Source: Tsuneonella flava (GTDB lineage Bacteria; Pseudomonadota; Alphaproteobacteria; Sphingomonadales; Sphingomonadaceae). Taken from it: 64,000 nt of DNA. The first letter of the stretch is position 1. Every line of letters starts with the position of its first letter. Under the pieces are notes generated by a model. That model had not been told where the DNA came from. It searched no databases and worked only from the letters and a program-made list of their open reading frames with translations. The DNA lies in NCBI RefSeq assembly GCF_002870965.1, contig NZ_PHSO01000004.1, positions 248,001 to 312,000 on the forward strand. Direction: 5' to 3'. This document shows, piece by piece, positions 17,559-26,912 of the stretch. A program made the translations under genes and the position numbers.

Positions 17559-17676
17559 CATCTGCCTCGCAGTGGTATCGGAACACAGAGGTAGGCTCTG
17601 CGCCCTCGTTCTTGCAACTGACCGCGGGAGCAAAGGTGCCCTTCCCATTTACTCCCTTACCCGGCAAGGGAGCGTC

Positions 17677-18147
17677 ATGGCACGTTCCAACCCATCGATA
17701 CTGTTCGTGTGTCTCGGCAATATCTGCCGGTCCCCGATGGCGGAGGGCGCCTTGCGGCAGGCTGCCGATGCCACCGGGCTGGCGCTGACGATCGATAGTG
17801 CAGGCACTTCGGCATATCACATCGGTTCCCCGCCCGATGGCCGCGCTATCCGCACTGCGGCATTGCACGGCGCGAACATCGCGGGCCTGCGTGGGCGGCA
17901 AGTGGCGGATGAGGATTTCGAACGGTTCGACCTGATCTTCGCGCTCGACGAAGTGAACCTTGCGGACCTGAGAGATCGCGCGCCGGCCGATTGCCGTGCG
18001 GAAATCGCGCTGCTGATGGACTGCGTGCCGGGCCGCGCGGGCGAAGCGGTTGCCGATCCGTATTACGGCGGCGAAGAGGGTTTCGAAGAGACATGGACCG
18101 ATGTCGCTGCCGCCGCTCAGGCATTGGTGAAACGGTTCGGCGGGTAG
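17677..18147 (+). CDS. Low-molecular-weight protein tyrosine phosphatase
   Basis: Cytoplasmic phosphatase of the LMW-PTP family (156 residues, normal size). The P-loop CLGNICRS has the nucleophile Cys12 and Arg18 of the C-X5-R motif; the general-acid Asp is in VADPYYGG near residue 128. ATG 17677 follows AAGGGAG. No tyrosine kinase (BY-kinase) or exopolysaccharide gene is nearby, so a link to polysaccharide export is not supported here. Divergently arranged with fumC. Confidence 0.93.
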   Translation: MARSNPSILFVCLGNICRSPMAEGALRQAADATGLALTIDSAGTSAYHIGSPPDGRAIRTAALHGANIAGLRGRQVADEDFERFDLIFALDEVNLADLRDRAPADCRAEIALLMDCVPGRAGEAVADPYYGGEEGFEETWTDVAAAAQALVKRFGG

Positions 18148-18405
18148 CGTAGGGGCGACTTTCTCCGGCCTCCTCGCGGCGAGACATGGACCACATGTTA
18201 CACTGTCCAGAACACGAAAAACGGACTGGGCCCGAAGCCTGTTATCCAAGCGATTTTCGTTCAGGTTGAGTATGTTGGCCATCGCCGCACAATGGCGCCT
18301 GGGTTGCATGTAGGACAGCGCGAAATGTTTGCGGGCTAAGTAGGACGTCGGAGCTTCGGAGAGGTGAGAAGGCGGAGACCCTTTACGTCAGCATCGCCCC
18401 TGCCC

Positions 18406-18493
18406 CCGTCGCCCCGGACGTGATCCGGGGCCCGGCTTCTTCTGGGGCAACGCTGAAGGATAAGCGGGACGCCGGATCGGGTCCGGCGTGACG
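18406..18493. repeat. Two-hairpin interspersed repeat, copy 1
   Basis: First hairpin CCCCGGA/TCCGGGG at 18412-18430 (seven-base arms, five-base loop); second hairpin GCCGGA/TCCGGC at 18471-18487. The 40 bases between the hairpins share the core GGGGCAACGCTGAAGGA with copy 2. REP/BIME-like intergenic element, non-coding. Confidence 0.75.
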
Positions 18494-18625
18494 GGTTCGC
18501 AAAGGCAGTTCCCGTCTCCTTCCCTGAAAGAGACAGGCCAGTCGTCCATTCACGTCTTCGCTCGGCGCGCTGTATCATCCATGCCATAACCTGCTCTGGC
18601 AGCTTAGGAGATCCGTACCCAAAAC

Positions 18626-18715
18626 CCCGTCGCCCCGGACCCGATCCGGGGCTCGGCTTTCTTCCGGGGCAACGCTGAAGGACAAGCAGGATGCCAGATT
18701 AAATCCGGCGCAATA
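18626..18715. repeat. Two-hairpin interspersed repeat, copy 2
   Basis: First hairpin CCCCGGA/TCCGGGG at 18633-18651 is identical in arms to copy 1; the second (18693-18709) has one mismatch and is decaying. Spacing between the hairpins equals that of copy 1 within a base, so they are the same element in direct orientation, about 220 bases apart. Confidence 0.75.
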
Positions 18716-18764
18716 TCGCCGCCACAGCAGTTCCGCGCCTCTCGCACCGAAGGCGAAAGCGCCC

Positions 18765-21700
18765 TCAGCCTGCTTTCTTCTTCGCCTTGCGCGCTACACC
18801 GCTGAGGCCTTTGGTCAGTTGGAACAAGCCGTTCAGGCGGCTTTGCGGATCGCCCCATGCGCGGCTGAGCACCAGTTTCATATCGGGGCGAAGCTTGGCG
18901 GTTTCGCCCACCCGTTCGACCCAACCGATCAGCCCTGCCGGAGCAGGGAAGTCGTCGTTATGGAACGTCACCAGCGTACCCCGCGCGCCGACATCGATCT
19001 TGGCGATATTGGCATCGATAGCCTGCTGCTTGATTTCTATCAGACGCACAAGGTTGGCGGTCGGCTGCGGCAGCGGACCGAAGCGGTCGATCATTTCTGC
19101 CGCCAGCGCCTCGACCTCGCCCTTGTCCTTCGCATCGTTGAGGCGACGATAGAGCGCCATACGCACCGCGAGATCGGGCACGTATTCTTCCGGGATCATG
19201 ATCGGCGCATCGACGGTGATCTGCGGGGAGAACGCATCCTTCGCCGGTTCCAGCCCCATCGCGCCTGCCTTGGCCGCCACAATCGCGTCTTCCAGCATCG
19301 ACTGGTACAGTTCGAAACCGACTTCGCGGATGTGGCCCGATTGTTCGTCGCCCAGAAGGTTGCCCGCCCCGCGAATGTCGAGATCGTGGCTGGCAAGCTG
19401 GAACCCCGCCCCCAGACTGTCGAGATCGCCCAGCACTTTCAGCCGCTTCTCCGCCACTTCGCTCAATGCTGTGTCGGCAGGCGTAGTGAGATAGGCATAG
19501 GCACGCAGCTTGCTGCGCCCCACCCGCCCGCGCAGCTGGTATAGCTGGGCCAGCCCGAAACGGTCGGCGCGGTGGATCACGATGGTGTTGGCGCTGGGAA
19601 TATCGAGCCCGCTTTCGACGATAGTGGTCGACAGCAGAACTTCGTATTTCCCTTCGTAGAACGCGCTCATCCGCTCTTCTACTTCGGTGGGGGACATCTG
19701 GCCGTGCGCGGCGATCGGCTTCACTTCGGGCACATGTTCGCGCAGCCAGTCTTCGACTTCGGCCATATCGGAAATCCGCGGCACGACGATGAAGCTCTGC
19801 CCCCCGCGATGGTGTTCGCGCAGCAGAGCTTCGCGCATCACCATATCGTCCCACTCCATCACATAGGTCCGCACGGCGAGGCGGTCGACCGGCGGGGTCT
19901 GAATGGTGGAAAGTTCGCGCAGGCCGCTCATCGCCATCTGCAATGTGCGCGGGATCGGAGTTGCGGTGAGCGTCAGCACATGCACATCGGCGCGCAACTG
20001 CTTCAGCTTTTCCTTATGCGTAACCCCGAAGCGCTGTTCTTCGTCGACGATCACTAGACCAAGATCGCGAAACTCGGTCGATTTGGAGAGGATCGCGTGC
20101 GTGCCTACGACGACATCGACGTCCCCCTTCCGCAAACCGTCGCGGGTATCGCCCATCTCCTTCGCCCCGACCAGTCGGCTGAGCCGCCCGACTTTGAGCG
20201 GAAAGCCGGAGAAACGGGCAGCGAAGTTCTCGTAATGCTGGCGGGCGAGCAGCGTAGTCGGAGCGACCACCGCCACTTGCTTGCCCGCCATCGCCGCCAC
20301 GAATGCGGCGCGCAGCGCGACTTCGGTCTTGCCGAAACCGACATCGCCGCACACCAGCCGGTCCATCGGCTTGCCCGATGCCAGATCGCCCAGCACATCG
20401 CCGATGGCGCGATCCTGATCGTCGGTTTCTTCCCACGGGAAGCGTTCGACGAACTGATTGAAGCTGTCGCCATCCGCCTCCAGCGCCGGGGCCGTGCGGA
20501 GCGCGCGCTCGGCCGCGGTAATCATCAGCTCACCCGCGATCTCGCGGATGCGCTCTTTCAGGCGGGCGCGGCGTTTCTGCCATGCTTCGCCGCCCAGCCG
20601 GTCGAGCGGAACCGTCTGCTCCGCCGCGCCATACCGGCTGAGCACTTCGAGGTTTTCGACCGGGACATAGAGCTTGTCGCCCCCGGCATATTCGAGCATC
20701 GCACAATCGTGGTGGCTCTTCCCCACCGGAATCGCTTCCAGCCCGCGATAGCGCCCGATCCCGTGCTCGACATGGACCACCAGATCGCCTGCGTTGAGCG
20801 CGGCGAGTTCGGCCAGGAAGGCATCGGCATCCTTGCGCCGTTTCTTGCGCCGTACCATCCGATCGCCCAGCATGTCCTGCTCGGTAATCAGATCGATCTG
20901 ATCGTTGGTGAACCCGGTATCGAGCGGCAGGACAAGCGCGACCGGCTTGCCCTTGGCCGCCAGCCCCAGCGCTTCCTGCCATGAATCGGCCAGTTGCGTC
21001 GGTGCGCCCGCTTCGGTCAGGATCGAGGACAGCCGCGCCCGGCTGCCTTTCGAATAGGCGGCCAGCATGGGTCGCTTGCCCGCCTTGCCGACTGCCTTCA
21101 GATGATCGGCGGCGGCGGCATAGATATTATCTCCCCGCGCCCTTTCCGGGGCGAAGTCGCGGCCCGAATGGAACCCGAAATCGATCACGTGGTCGCTCTC
21201 CGGCTCTGCAAATATCGACGCGCGATGGATCGGACGGTCTTTCAGCGCTTCCCCGAATTCGTCACCCGTCAGATAAAGCGAGTCGACCGCCAGCGGACGA
21301 TAGCTGCCTTCGGAATGTTCGACACGCTGGCGGTGATAATCGGCCACGTCGGCCAGCCGTTCTTCGCCCGCCTGCAACGCACCTGCATCGATGACCAGCA
21401 GATCATCCTGCCCCAGATGATCGAACAGCGTCGCCATCCGCTCTTCGAACAGCGGCAGCCAATGCTCCATCCCTGCCAGCCTGCGCCCGTCGCTGATCGC
21501 CTGATAGAGCGGATCCTGCGTGGCGTTCGCGCCGAACATTTCGCGATAGCGGCTGCGGAAGCGCTTGATCGAATTCTCGTCGAGCAACGCCTCGCTCGCG
21601 GGGAGCAGCAGGTGACTGTCGAGCACACCGGTGCTCATCTGCGTCGATGGATCGAACGTCCGCAGCGATTCCAGATCGTCTCCGAAGAAATCGAGCCGCA

Positions 21701-22238
21701 GGCCCTGATCCAGCCCCGAAGGGAATACGTCGAAAATCGACCCGCGCACCGCGAATTCACCGTGATCGATCACGGTATCGGTGCGCGAATAGCCCTGACG
21801 CATCAGCATAGCGGTCAGCTTGTCATGCGGGATCACCGCACCGGGGCGAAATTCCTGCACCGCCTCGCGAATGCGGAAAGGCGTAAGTACCCGTTGCAGT
21901 AATGCGTTGACCGTTGTGACGAGCAACTGGCTGCCTGCCTTGCCCACTTGCAGGCGATGCAGCGCAGCCAGCCGCTGGGCGCTGATCGACAGAGCGGGGC
22001 TGGCCCGATCATAGGGCAGACAGTCCCATGCCGGGAATTCGATCACGTCCAGTTCCGGCGCAAAGTACTGCGCCGCTTCGGCCACGGCATGCATCGCGGC
22101 ATCGTCGGGCGCGATGAACACCGCACGCCCTTTCGCCACACGCGCCAGATCGCCCAGCACCAGAGGCTGGCTGCCACGCGGCAGCGAAGCCAGAGTTAGC
22201 GGTGTACGGGCATCGAGTAAGCGGTGAAGATCGGGCAT
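18765..22238 (-). CDS. mfd: Transcription-repair coupling factor Mfd
   Basis: ATP-driven translocase that removes RNA polymerase stalled at DNA lesions and recruits UvrA. The 1157-residue protein is full length. In order: UvrB-homology module (1-~340, FPAWDCLPYDRASP near 64), RNA-polymerase interaction domain with VHVEHGIGRYRGLE near 475, RecG-like helicase motor with Walker A GDVGFGKTEVALRAAF near 625, DEEQRFG box and TATPIPRTLQMAMSGLRE, then the TRG motif region and C-terminal UvrA-masking domain. ATG 22238. Downstream of sdhE and a VanZ-like gene on the same strand; recG, another repair translocase, is divergent about 1.6 kb away. Confidence 0.97.
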   Translation of the reverse strand: MPDLHRLLDARTPLTLASLPRGSQPLVLGDLARVAKGRAVFIAPDDAAMHAVAEAAQYFAPELDVIEFPAWDCLPYDRASPALSISAQRLAALHRLQVGKAGSQLLVTTVNALLQRVLTPFRIREAVQEFRPGAVIPHDKLTAMLMRQGYSRTDTVIDHGEFAVRGSIFDVFPSGLDQGLRLDFFGDDLESLRTFDPSTQMSTGVLDSHLLLPASEALLDENSIKRFRSRYREMFGANATQDPLYQAISDGRRLAGMEHWLPLFEERMATLFDHLGQDDLLVIDAGALQAGEERLADVADYHRQRVEHSEGSYRPLAVDSLYLTGDEFGEALKDRPIHRASIFAEPESDHVIDFGFHSGRDFAPERARGDNIYAAAADHLKAVGKAGKRPMLAAYSKGSRARLSSILTEAGAPTQLADSWQEALGLAAKGKPVALVLPLDTGFTNDQIDLITEQDMLGDRMVRRKKRRKDADAFLAELAALNAGDLVVHVEHGIGRYRGLEAIPVGKSHHDCAMLEYAGGDKLYVPVENLEVLSRYGAAEQTVPLDRLGGEAWQKRRARLKERIREIAGELMITAAERALRTAPALEADGDSFNQFVERFPWEETDDQDRAIGDVLGDLASGKPMDRLVCGDVGFGKTEVALRAAFVAAMAGKQVAVVAPTTLLARQHYENFAARFSGFPLKVGRLSRLVGAKEMGDTRDGLRKGDVDVVVGTHAILSKSTEFRDLGLVIVDEEQRFGVTHKEKLKQLRADVHVLTLTATPIPRTLQMAMSGLRELSTIQTPPVDRLAVRTYVMEWDDMVMREALLREHHRGGQSFIVVPRISDMAEVEDWLREHVPEVKPIAAHGQMSPTEVEERMSAFYEGKYEVLLSTTIVESGLDIPSANTIVIHRADRFGLAQLYQLRGRVGRSKLRAYAYLTTPADTALSEVAEKRLKVLGDLDSLGAGFQLASHDLDIRGAGNLLGDEQSGHIREVGFELYQSMLEDAIVAAKAGAMGLEPAKDAFSPQITVDAPIMIPEEYVPDLAVRMALYRRLNDAKDKGEVEALAAEMIDRFGPLPQPTANLVRLIEIKQQAIDANIAKIDVGARGTLVTFHNDDFPAPAGLIGWVERVGETAKLRPDMKLVLSRAWGDPQSRLNGLFQLTKGLSGVARKAKKKAG

Positions 22239-22300
22239 GAGGGCACTACAGGCTTAAGGAATCGGGAGTTATTCGTCGGCAAGACGCGCTCCCTGCCGCA

Positions 22301-22681
22301 TCAGTCGCCTGCGCGCCACCCCCCGAGCACGCGATTGACCAGCGCACCGGCGATAAGCCCAACCAGAGCAGCGGCGACATCGATCTTGAAATCGACCATC
22401 TGCATATCGCGGCCGGCGTGCATCGTTCCCTGTAACACTTCGATTGCGCCACCGAACAGCGCCAGCAACGCCAGCAGTACGATCATATACCATCGCGGGA
22501 ACGCCAGCCGCGACAGGAAACCGAGCGTCACGAAAGCGAATGCATGGTCGATATTGCCACCGCGTCCGCCGAGGTTGACGGGGGCCAAAGCGAGGTAAGC
22601 TATCGCGACAGCGGCAATCAACAGAGCGAGGCGGACGAGCCAGGCGAGCGCGCGCGGCGGATGCATAGTACTGGAACTCAT
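22301..22681 (-). CDS. VanZ-like membrane protein
   Basis: A 126-residue protein with about four hydrophobic helices (roughly 14-33, 44-60, 64-82, 100-118). The pattern IDHAFAFVTLGFLSRLAFP after helix 1, EVLQG after helix 3 and MVDFKIDVAAALVGLIAG in helix 4 fits the VanZ-like/phosphotransbutyrylase-fold family, best known for VanZ teicoplanin resistance, but most bacterial members have no known job. The frame starts with TTG at 22687; I chose the ATG at 22681. No clear ribosome-binding site. It sits between sdhE (55 bases upstream) and mfd (62 bases downstream), probably in one operon. Confidence 0.7.
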   Translation of the reverse strand: MSSSTMHPPRALAWLVRLALLIAAVAIAYLALAPVNLGGRGGNIDHAFAFVTLGFLSRLAFPRWYMIVLLALLALFGGAIEVLQGTMHAGRDMQMVDFKIDVAAALVGLIAGALVNRVLGGWRAGD

Positions 22682-22736
22682 GAACAATTCGGTAGCCTTG
22701 AATGGATACTGTTGGCTTGTCGGTAACCCTAGCGGA

Positions 22737-23024
22737 TCAAATCTGAACGTAATCCAGCCGCTTCATCGCGGCCATCTGATCCCCGACAAACTCCTCAGGC
22801 ACAATTTGCGTTCCCAACGCCCATGCCATGATGTCCACATCCTCTTCTTCCAGCAGCGCTTCGAACCATGCCATTTCGGTTTCGCCCCATTCGGGATGGA
22901 AACGATCGAAGAAACCGCCGATCATGTAATCCGCCTCGCGCGTGCCGCGATGCCATGCACGAAACTTCGCGCGAGCAAGGCGAGTGGCAAAGGCGGGCAT
23001 ATCTTCTGGCGTCGTCCTGGACAT
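22737..23024 (-). CDS. sdhE: Succinate dehydrogenase assembly factor SdhE (FAD assembly)
   Basis: Small soluble chaperone that promotes covalent flavinylation of SdhA. The conserved core is plain: FRAWHRGTREADYMIGGFFD, with RGTREAD corresponding to the RGxxE motif needed for flavin attachment, followed by WFEALLEEEDVDIMAWALG. About 95 residues from ATG 23024; an alternative ATG 24 bases downstream would still keep the core. The frame is open up to 23105 with no conserved sequence. Usual sphingomonad context: just upstream of mfd and divergent from recG, here interrupted by a VanZ-like gene and a methyltransferase. Confidence 0.88.
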   Translation of the reverse strand: MSRTTPEDMPAFATRLARAKFRAWHRGTREADYMIGGFFDRFHPEWGETEMAWFEALLEEEDVDIMAWALGTQIVPEEFVGDQMAAMKRLDYVQI

Positions 23025-23108
23025 AGCTGGCCCGGTAGAACCCCACCCGACCAATGGCAAGCAATGGGATTGTGTAGCCGACCAGACAGAGAGCGCAGAA
23101 CCCATCGT

Positions 23109-23717
23109 TCAATATCTCCGATAACCACCGATGGAGCCATCGGGATAATGTTCTTTCCACACGCTATCGTGGATCCGCAGATTGACCGACTGCGGCCTCA
23201 GGCCGGCGGTATCCAGCGGACAGCCAGTTGCGTTCACTCTTTCAACCACCTGCGGCAATGTCGGCCCGCTTCCCGCCTGATATCCGCGCAGGAGGTAGAG
23301 GTGGAATTCATTCCATTGGTCGAATACCCACAGATCGTGCCATTCGAATTGCTTCGGTCGCCAGATCGAGTTGTGGCATCCAAAGAATCCCGGCCCGGCA
23401 AACATCGGCATCGCATCAGGCGTGAGAAGCAGAATGTAAGCCGCCCGATAGACAAGGAATTGCAGCAGATCCAATCCATCGGATGCCCGCATATGTTCGA
23501 TCACGTCCCCCATAATTACGAGGTCGGTAACGAAAAACGGATCGTCGAACAGCGATTCCGGCAAATCCGCGCGCGCCGTCAACCCGGCGTACTTACCCGA
23601 TCCGGCACCGATATCGATAACGCTTCGCGGTGCAATCGCGCGGAGAAGTTCGACCACCGCATCATCGAATGTGTTTCGCGATGTATGCTGATATTCCAAA
23701 AACTCGGCGGCATCCAT
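23109..23717 (-). CDS. Class I SAM-dependent methyltransferase, apparently with an internal deletion
   Basis: AdoMet motif I is visible as SVIDIGAGSGKY (residues 32-43) and the motif IV region as TDLVIMGDVIEHM (64-76), followed by SDGLDLLQFLVYRAAYILLL, the hallmark of a sphingomonad/rhizobial methyltransferase group. Only about 22 residues separate the two motifs, where the Rossmann fold normally needs 45-65 (beta2, acidic motif II and beta3), so part of the cofactor pocket seems missing, though the frame is intact. Start ATG 23717 has GGAG six bases upstream and is better than the ATG at 23744. AT-rich DNA lies just upstream. Possibly non-functional or a shortened variant; substrate unknown. 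Confidence 0.65.
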   Translation of the reverse strand: MDAAEFLEYQHTSRNTFDDAVVELLRAIAPRSVIDIGAGSGKYAGLTARADLPESLFDDPFFVTDLVIMGDVIEHMRASDGLDLLQFLVYRAAYILLLTPDAMPMFAGPGFFGCHNSIWRPKQFEWHDLWVFDQWNEFHLYLLRGYQAGSGPTLPQVVERVNATGCPLDTAGLRPQSVNLRIHDSVWKEHYPDGSIGGYRRY

Positions 23718-23879
23718 CGCAAACTCCAATGATAAATGAGTCATTTATAAATTAGCAAGTCATTGTTATTAATTATTTTATATCTGTATTTACAGCACAC
23801 TCAAGAGGCGTGACGAAGCGAGCGGACGCCAGCACAGACCGGCTTCGCATTCGCGCCCAAACACGATAGGGCTGGTGCG

Positions 23880-25940
23880 ATGCGCCCCGATATTCTCAAC
23901 CCCCTGTTTGCTGAGCTCGACACACTCGATGGTGTCGGGCCGAAGCTGAAGAAGCCGCTCGATAAACTGGGCCTGACGCGGGTACGCGATGTGGCCTATC
24001 ACCTGCCCGATCGCTTCGTGACCCGCCGCCCGGTCGCGAACCTCGACGAAGCGAGTGTTGGGGAGCAAATCGTCATCCCCCTTACCCCGACAGAGCATCG
24101 TGCTAACAGCAGCGGGCGCGGCCCCTATCGGGTGCTCGCCGCCGATGCGCTGGGGAATACCTGTGCGCTGACTTATTTCGGGCGCGCCAGCTATTCCGCG
24201 AAAAAACTGCTGCCGGTTGGCGAACAGCGCTGGATTGCCGGCCGTCTGGATGAATACGGGCAAATGCTGCAGATCGTGCACCCCGATCATGTAGCCGAAA
24301 GCAGCGAGGGGTTGCTCGCTACCTTAAACGAGCCGGTCTATCCGCTCGCCGCCGGGCTTACGCAGCCCAAAGTTGCCGGACTGGTCGATCAGGCGCTGGC
24401 CCGGCTGCCCGATTTGCCAGAGTGGATCGAACCGGGGCAGTTTTCCAGGGCGGAATGGCCAACGTGGGTGGAGGCGCTGAAACTGGCGCACAAAGGGCAC
24501 CATCCGGCTGCGCGCGACCGGTTGGCTTATGACGAACTGCTGGCCAACAGTCTGGCGCTGATGCTGGTGCGAGCCGACAACCGGCGGCGCAAGGGGCAGG
24601 CGCTGCGCGGCGATGGGCGGTTGCGGGACAGGCTCGCCCTGCCCTTCCCGCTCACCGGCGCGCAGCAGCGCTCCATTGGCGAAATCGAAGGCGATCTGGC
24701 GCAGGACACGCCTATGCTGCGGCTGTTGCAGGGCGATGTCGGCGCGGGCAAGACCGTGGTCGCGCTGGAGGCGATGCTGGTGGCTATCGAGGCAGGCGCG
24801 CAGGCCGCTCTGCTCGCCCCGACCGAAATCCTTGCGCGGCAACATTACGAAACGCTCCGCAAGCTGGCCGCGCCAACTGGCATCGAAATCGCGCTGCTCA
24901 CCGGGCGCGACAAGGGGCGCGCACGCGAAGCGATCCTGATGGGATTGCACGATGGCTCTATCGATATGATCGTCGGCACCCACGCCATTTTTCAGGACGC
25001 CGTCACTTATCGCAACCTGGGGCTGGTGGTGATCGACGAACAGCATCGCTTTGGCGTGTCGCAGCGCCTGATGCTGGCGCAGAAGGGGCGCGTCACCCCG
25101 CATACGCTGGCAATGACTGCTACCCCAATCCCGCGCACGCTGACACTGGCGCAATATGGCGAGATGGATGTCAGCCGGCTCGACGAATTGCCACCGGGGC
25201 GGCAGGCGATCGATACCGTGGTGGTTTCCGTCGAACGCATGGGTGAAGTGGTCGATCGTCTGGCGGCGGCGATTGCGGGCGGCGCGCAGGCCTATTGGGT
25301 ATGCCCGATGGTCCGCGAGCTGGAGAGCGAAGACATCGCCGCTGCCGAGGCGCGCTTCGCCGCGCTCCGTGAGCGCTTCGGAGACGATGTCGTACTGGTC
25401 CACGGCCAGCTCAAGCCTGAACTGAAAGATGCGGCGATGGAACGCTTTGCTTCGGGGCAGGCCAAATTGCTGGTCGCAACGACAGTGATCGAAGTCGGCG
25501 TCGATGTCCCCAACGCCACGCTGATGGTGATCGAACAGGCCGAACGGTTCGGGCTGGCGCAGCTTCACCAGCTACGCGGGCGGGTCGGGCGCGGCAGTGC
25601 GAAATCGGTCTGTGTGCTGATGCGCGGCGGCGAACTGAGCGAGACCGGCAAAGCGCGCCTCGCGCTGATGCGTGAGACGCAGGACGGGTTCCGGCTGGCG
25701 GAGGAAGATCTGCGGCTGCGGGGCGGCGGCGAACTGCTGGGCACCCGGCAATCGGGAGACACACCGTTCCGCATTGCCGAACTGGAACAGATCGAACGCC
25801 TGCTTCCTCTCGCTCACGACGATGCGCGATTGCTGATGGAGCGGGATGGCGGCCTCGCCAGCGAACGCGGCCAGGCGGCGCGCACTATGCTTTATCTGTT
25901 TGAACGCGACTGGGGCGTACAGTTACTGCGCGGGGGATAG
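23880..25940 (+). CDS. recG: ATP-dependent DNA helicase RecG
   Basis: Branch-migration helicase that remodels stalled forks and Holliday junctions. 686 residues, typical length. N-terminal wedge/OB region includes LDGVGPKLKKPLDKLGL (residues 17-33). Motor motifs: Walker A GDVGAGKTVVALEAML near 285, DEEX-type box as DEQHRFGVSQR near 385, TATPIPRTLTLAQYGEMD near 415, VVATTVIEVGVDVPNAT near 530 and GRVGRGS near 568. ATG 23880 with a TAGGG site. Divergent from the methyltransferase-sdhE-mfd group and convergent with bamD. Confidence 0.96.
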   Translation: MRPDILNPLFAELDTLDGVGPKLKKPLDKLGLTRVRDVAYHLPDRFVTRRPVANLDEASVGEQIVIPLTPTEHRANSSGRGPYRVLAADALGNTCALTYFGRASYSAKKLLPVGEQRWIAGRLDEYGQMLQIVHPDHVAESSEGLLATLNEPVYPLAAGLTQPKVAGLVDQALARLPDLPEWIEPGQFSRAEWPTWVEALKLAHKGHHPAARDRLAYDELLANSLALMLVRADNRRRKGQALRGDGRLRDRLALPFPLTGAQQRSIGEIEGDLAQDTPMLRLLQGDVGAGKTVVALEAMLVAIEAGAQAALLAPTEILARQHYETLRKLAAPTGIEIALLTGRDKGRAREAILMGLHDGSIDMIVGTHAIFQDAVTYRNLGLVVIDEQHRFGVSQRLMLAQKGRVTPHTLAMTATPIPRTLTLAQYGEMDVSRLDELPPGRQAIDTVVVSVERMGEVVDRLAAAIAGGAQAYWVCPMVRELESEDIAAAEARFAALRERFGDDVVLVHGQLKPELKDAAMERFASGQAKLLVATTVIEVGVDVPNATLMVIEQAERFGLAQLHQLRGRVGRGSAKSVCVLMRGGELSETGKARLALMRETQDGFRLAEEDLRLRGGGELLGTRQSGDTPFRIAELEQIERLLPLAHDDARLLMERDGGLASERGQAARTMLYLFERDWGVQLLRGG

Positions 25941-25965
25941 AGAGAGCCCCCGTCGACGTTGGCCT

Positions 25966-26769
25966 TCAGCTCGCCTTGGCGTCTGGCGCGTACTTTTCCA
26001 TCAGCTTGTAAGCCTTGGCATACCACTCGCTGCCCGGATAGTTCGCCCCCAGCACAGCAGCGTATTTCTTCGCCTCTTCGGGAATGCCGAGCGCCAGATT
26101 GGTTTCGGTCAGGCGGAACAAGGCCTCTGGCGCGTGGCTGGTGGTCTGGAAGTTATCGACCACGTTGCGGAACCGTAGCGATGCCGCCAGCCATTTGCCG
26201 CTCTTTTCATAATAGCGACCGATTTCCATTTCCTTGCCCGCGAGGTGATCTTCCACCAGATCGAGCTTCAGCCGCGCATCGGTGGCATATTCGGTCGCCG
26301 GATAGCGGCGGACCACTTCGCGCAGGGCGGCGCGCGCCTGTTCGGTTGTTTTCTGATCACGCGTAATGTCGCTGATCTGTTCGTAATAGCTGAGCGCGAT
26401 CAGGTAATACGCATAAGGCGCATCCTTGTTGCCCGGATGGATCGAGAGGAACCGCTGCGCGCTGCTGATCGCCTTGTTGTAATCGCTGGCGACGTAGTAG
26501 CTGAACGCACTCATCAACTGCGCCTGACGCGCCCACGGCGAGTAAGGGTGCTGGCGTTCCACCTCGTCGAACAGCGCGGCGGCCAGCTTGGGCTGCCCAC
26601 GGTCGAGCCGATCCTTGGCCGAATTATACAACGTCTCCACATCGCGGGCGACGTAGGCGGTATCCTTGGGCTTGCCCCCGCTCCCGGCACACCCGGTCAC
26701 GACCAGCGAAGAACCGACGACTGCGGCGACGAGAGCGAGCTTGAGCGGGCTGCGTGAAACGATCTGCAT
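25966..26769 (-). CDS. bamD: Outer membrane protein assembly factor BamD (lipoprotein)
   Basis: Essential lipoprotein partner of BamA in inserting beta-barrel proteins into the outer membrane. About 267 residues from ATG 26769, beginning with a lipoprotein signal peptide: hydrophobic stretch then VVTGCAGS, the Cys being the lipidation site. The rest is TPR-like: NSAKDRLDRGQPKLAAALFD, HPYSPWARQAQLMSAFSYY, AISSAQRFLSIHPGNKDAPY, and the conserved RYPATEYATDARLK. The frame is open 19 codons upstream but lacks the signal. Monocistronic here, tail-to-tail with recG. Confidence 0.95.
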   Translation of the reverse strand: MQIVSRSPLKLALVAAVVGSSLVVTGCAGSGGKPKDTAYVARDVETLYNSAKDRLDRGQPKLAAALFDEVERQHPYSPWARQAQLMSAFSYYVASDYNKAISSAQRFLSIHPGNKDAPYAYYLIALSYYEQISDITRDQKTTEQARAALREVVRRYPATEYATDARLKLDLVEDHLAGKEMEIGRYYEKSGKWLAASLRFRNVVDNFQTTSHAPEALFRLTETNLALGIPEEAKKYAAVLGANYPGSEWYAKAYKLMEKYAPDAKAS

Positions 26770-26912
26770 AGGGCCACGCCTATAGCCAGCGCGCACGTGA
26801 ACGCAAAGTGAAGTTATCGCCCTCACCCACCGTTCATTTTCCTACACGCCGCAAAATGTGCATCAGGCCGCCCCGCCATCCCCGCCCTGTCGCAATAAAG
26901 GAGCCTGCCATC

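Larger units (their letters stand above)
18148..18764. other. 617-base non-coding stretch containing two interspersed repeats
   Basis: Between the LMW phosphatase stop and the mfd stop. It holds two copies of a two-hairpin repeat (18406-18493 and 18626-18715). The remainder (18148-18400 and 18494-18625) shows no credible frame: the short ORFs cross the repeats and lack start signals. The convergent orientation of the flanking genes fits a repeat-tolerant 3' region. Confidence 0.6.

Noticed and set aside
18336-18587. Short minus-strand frame in the 617-base spacer
   Set aside because: It runs through the two-hairpin repeat and has no start signal or protein-like features.
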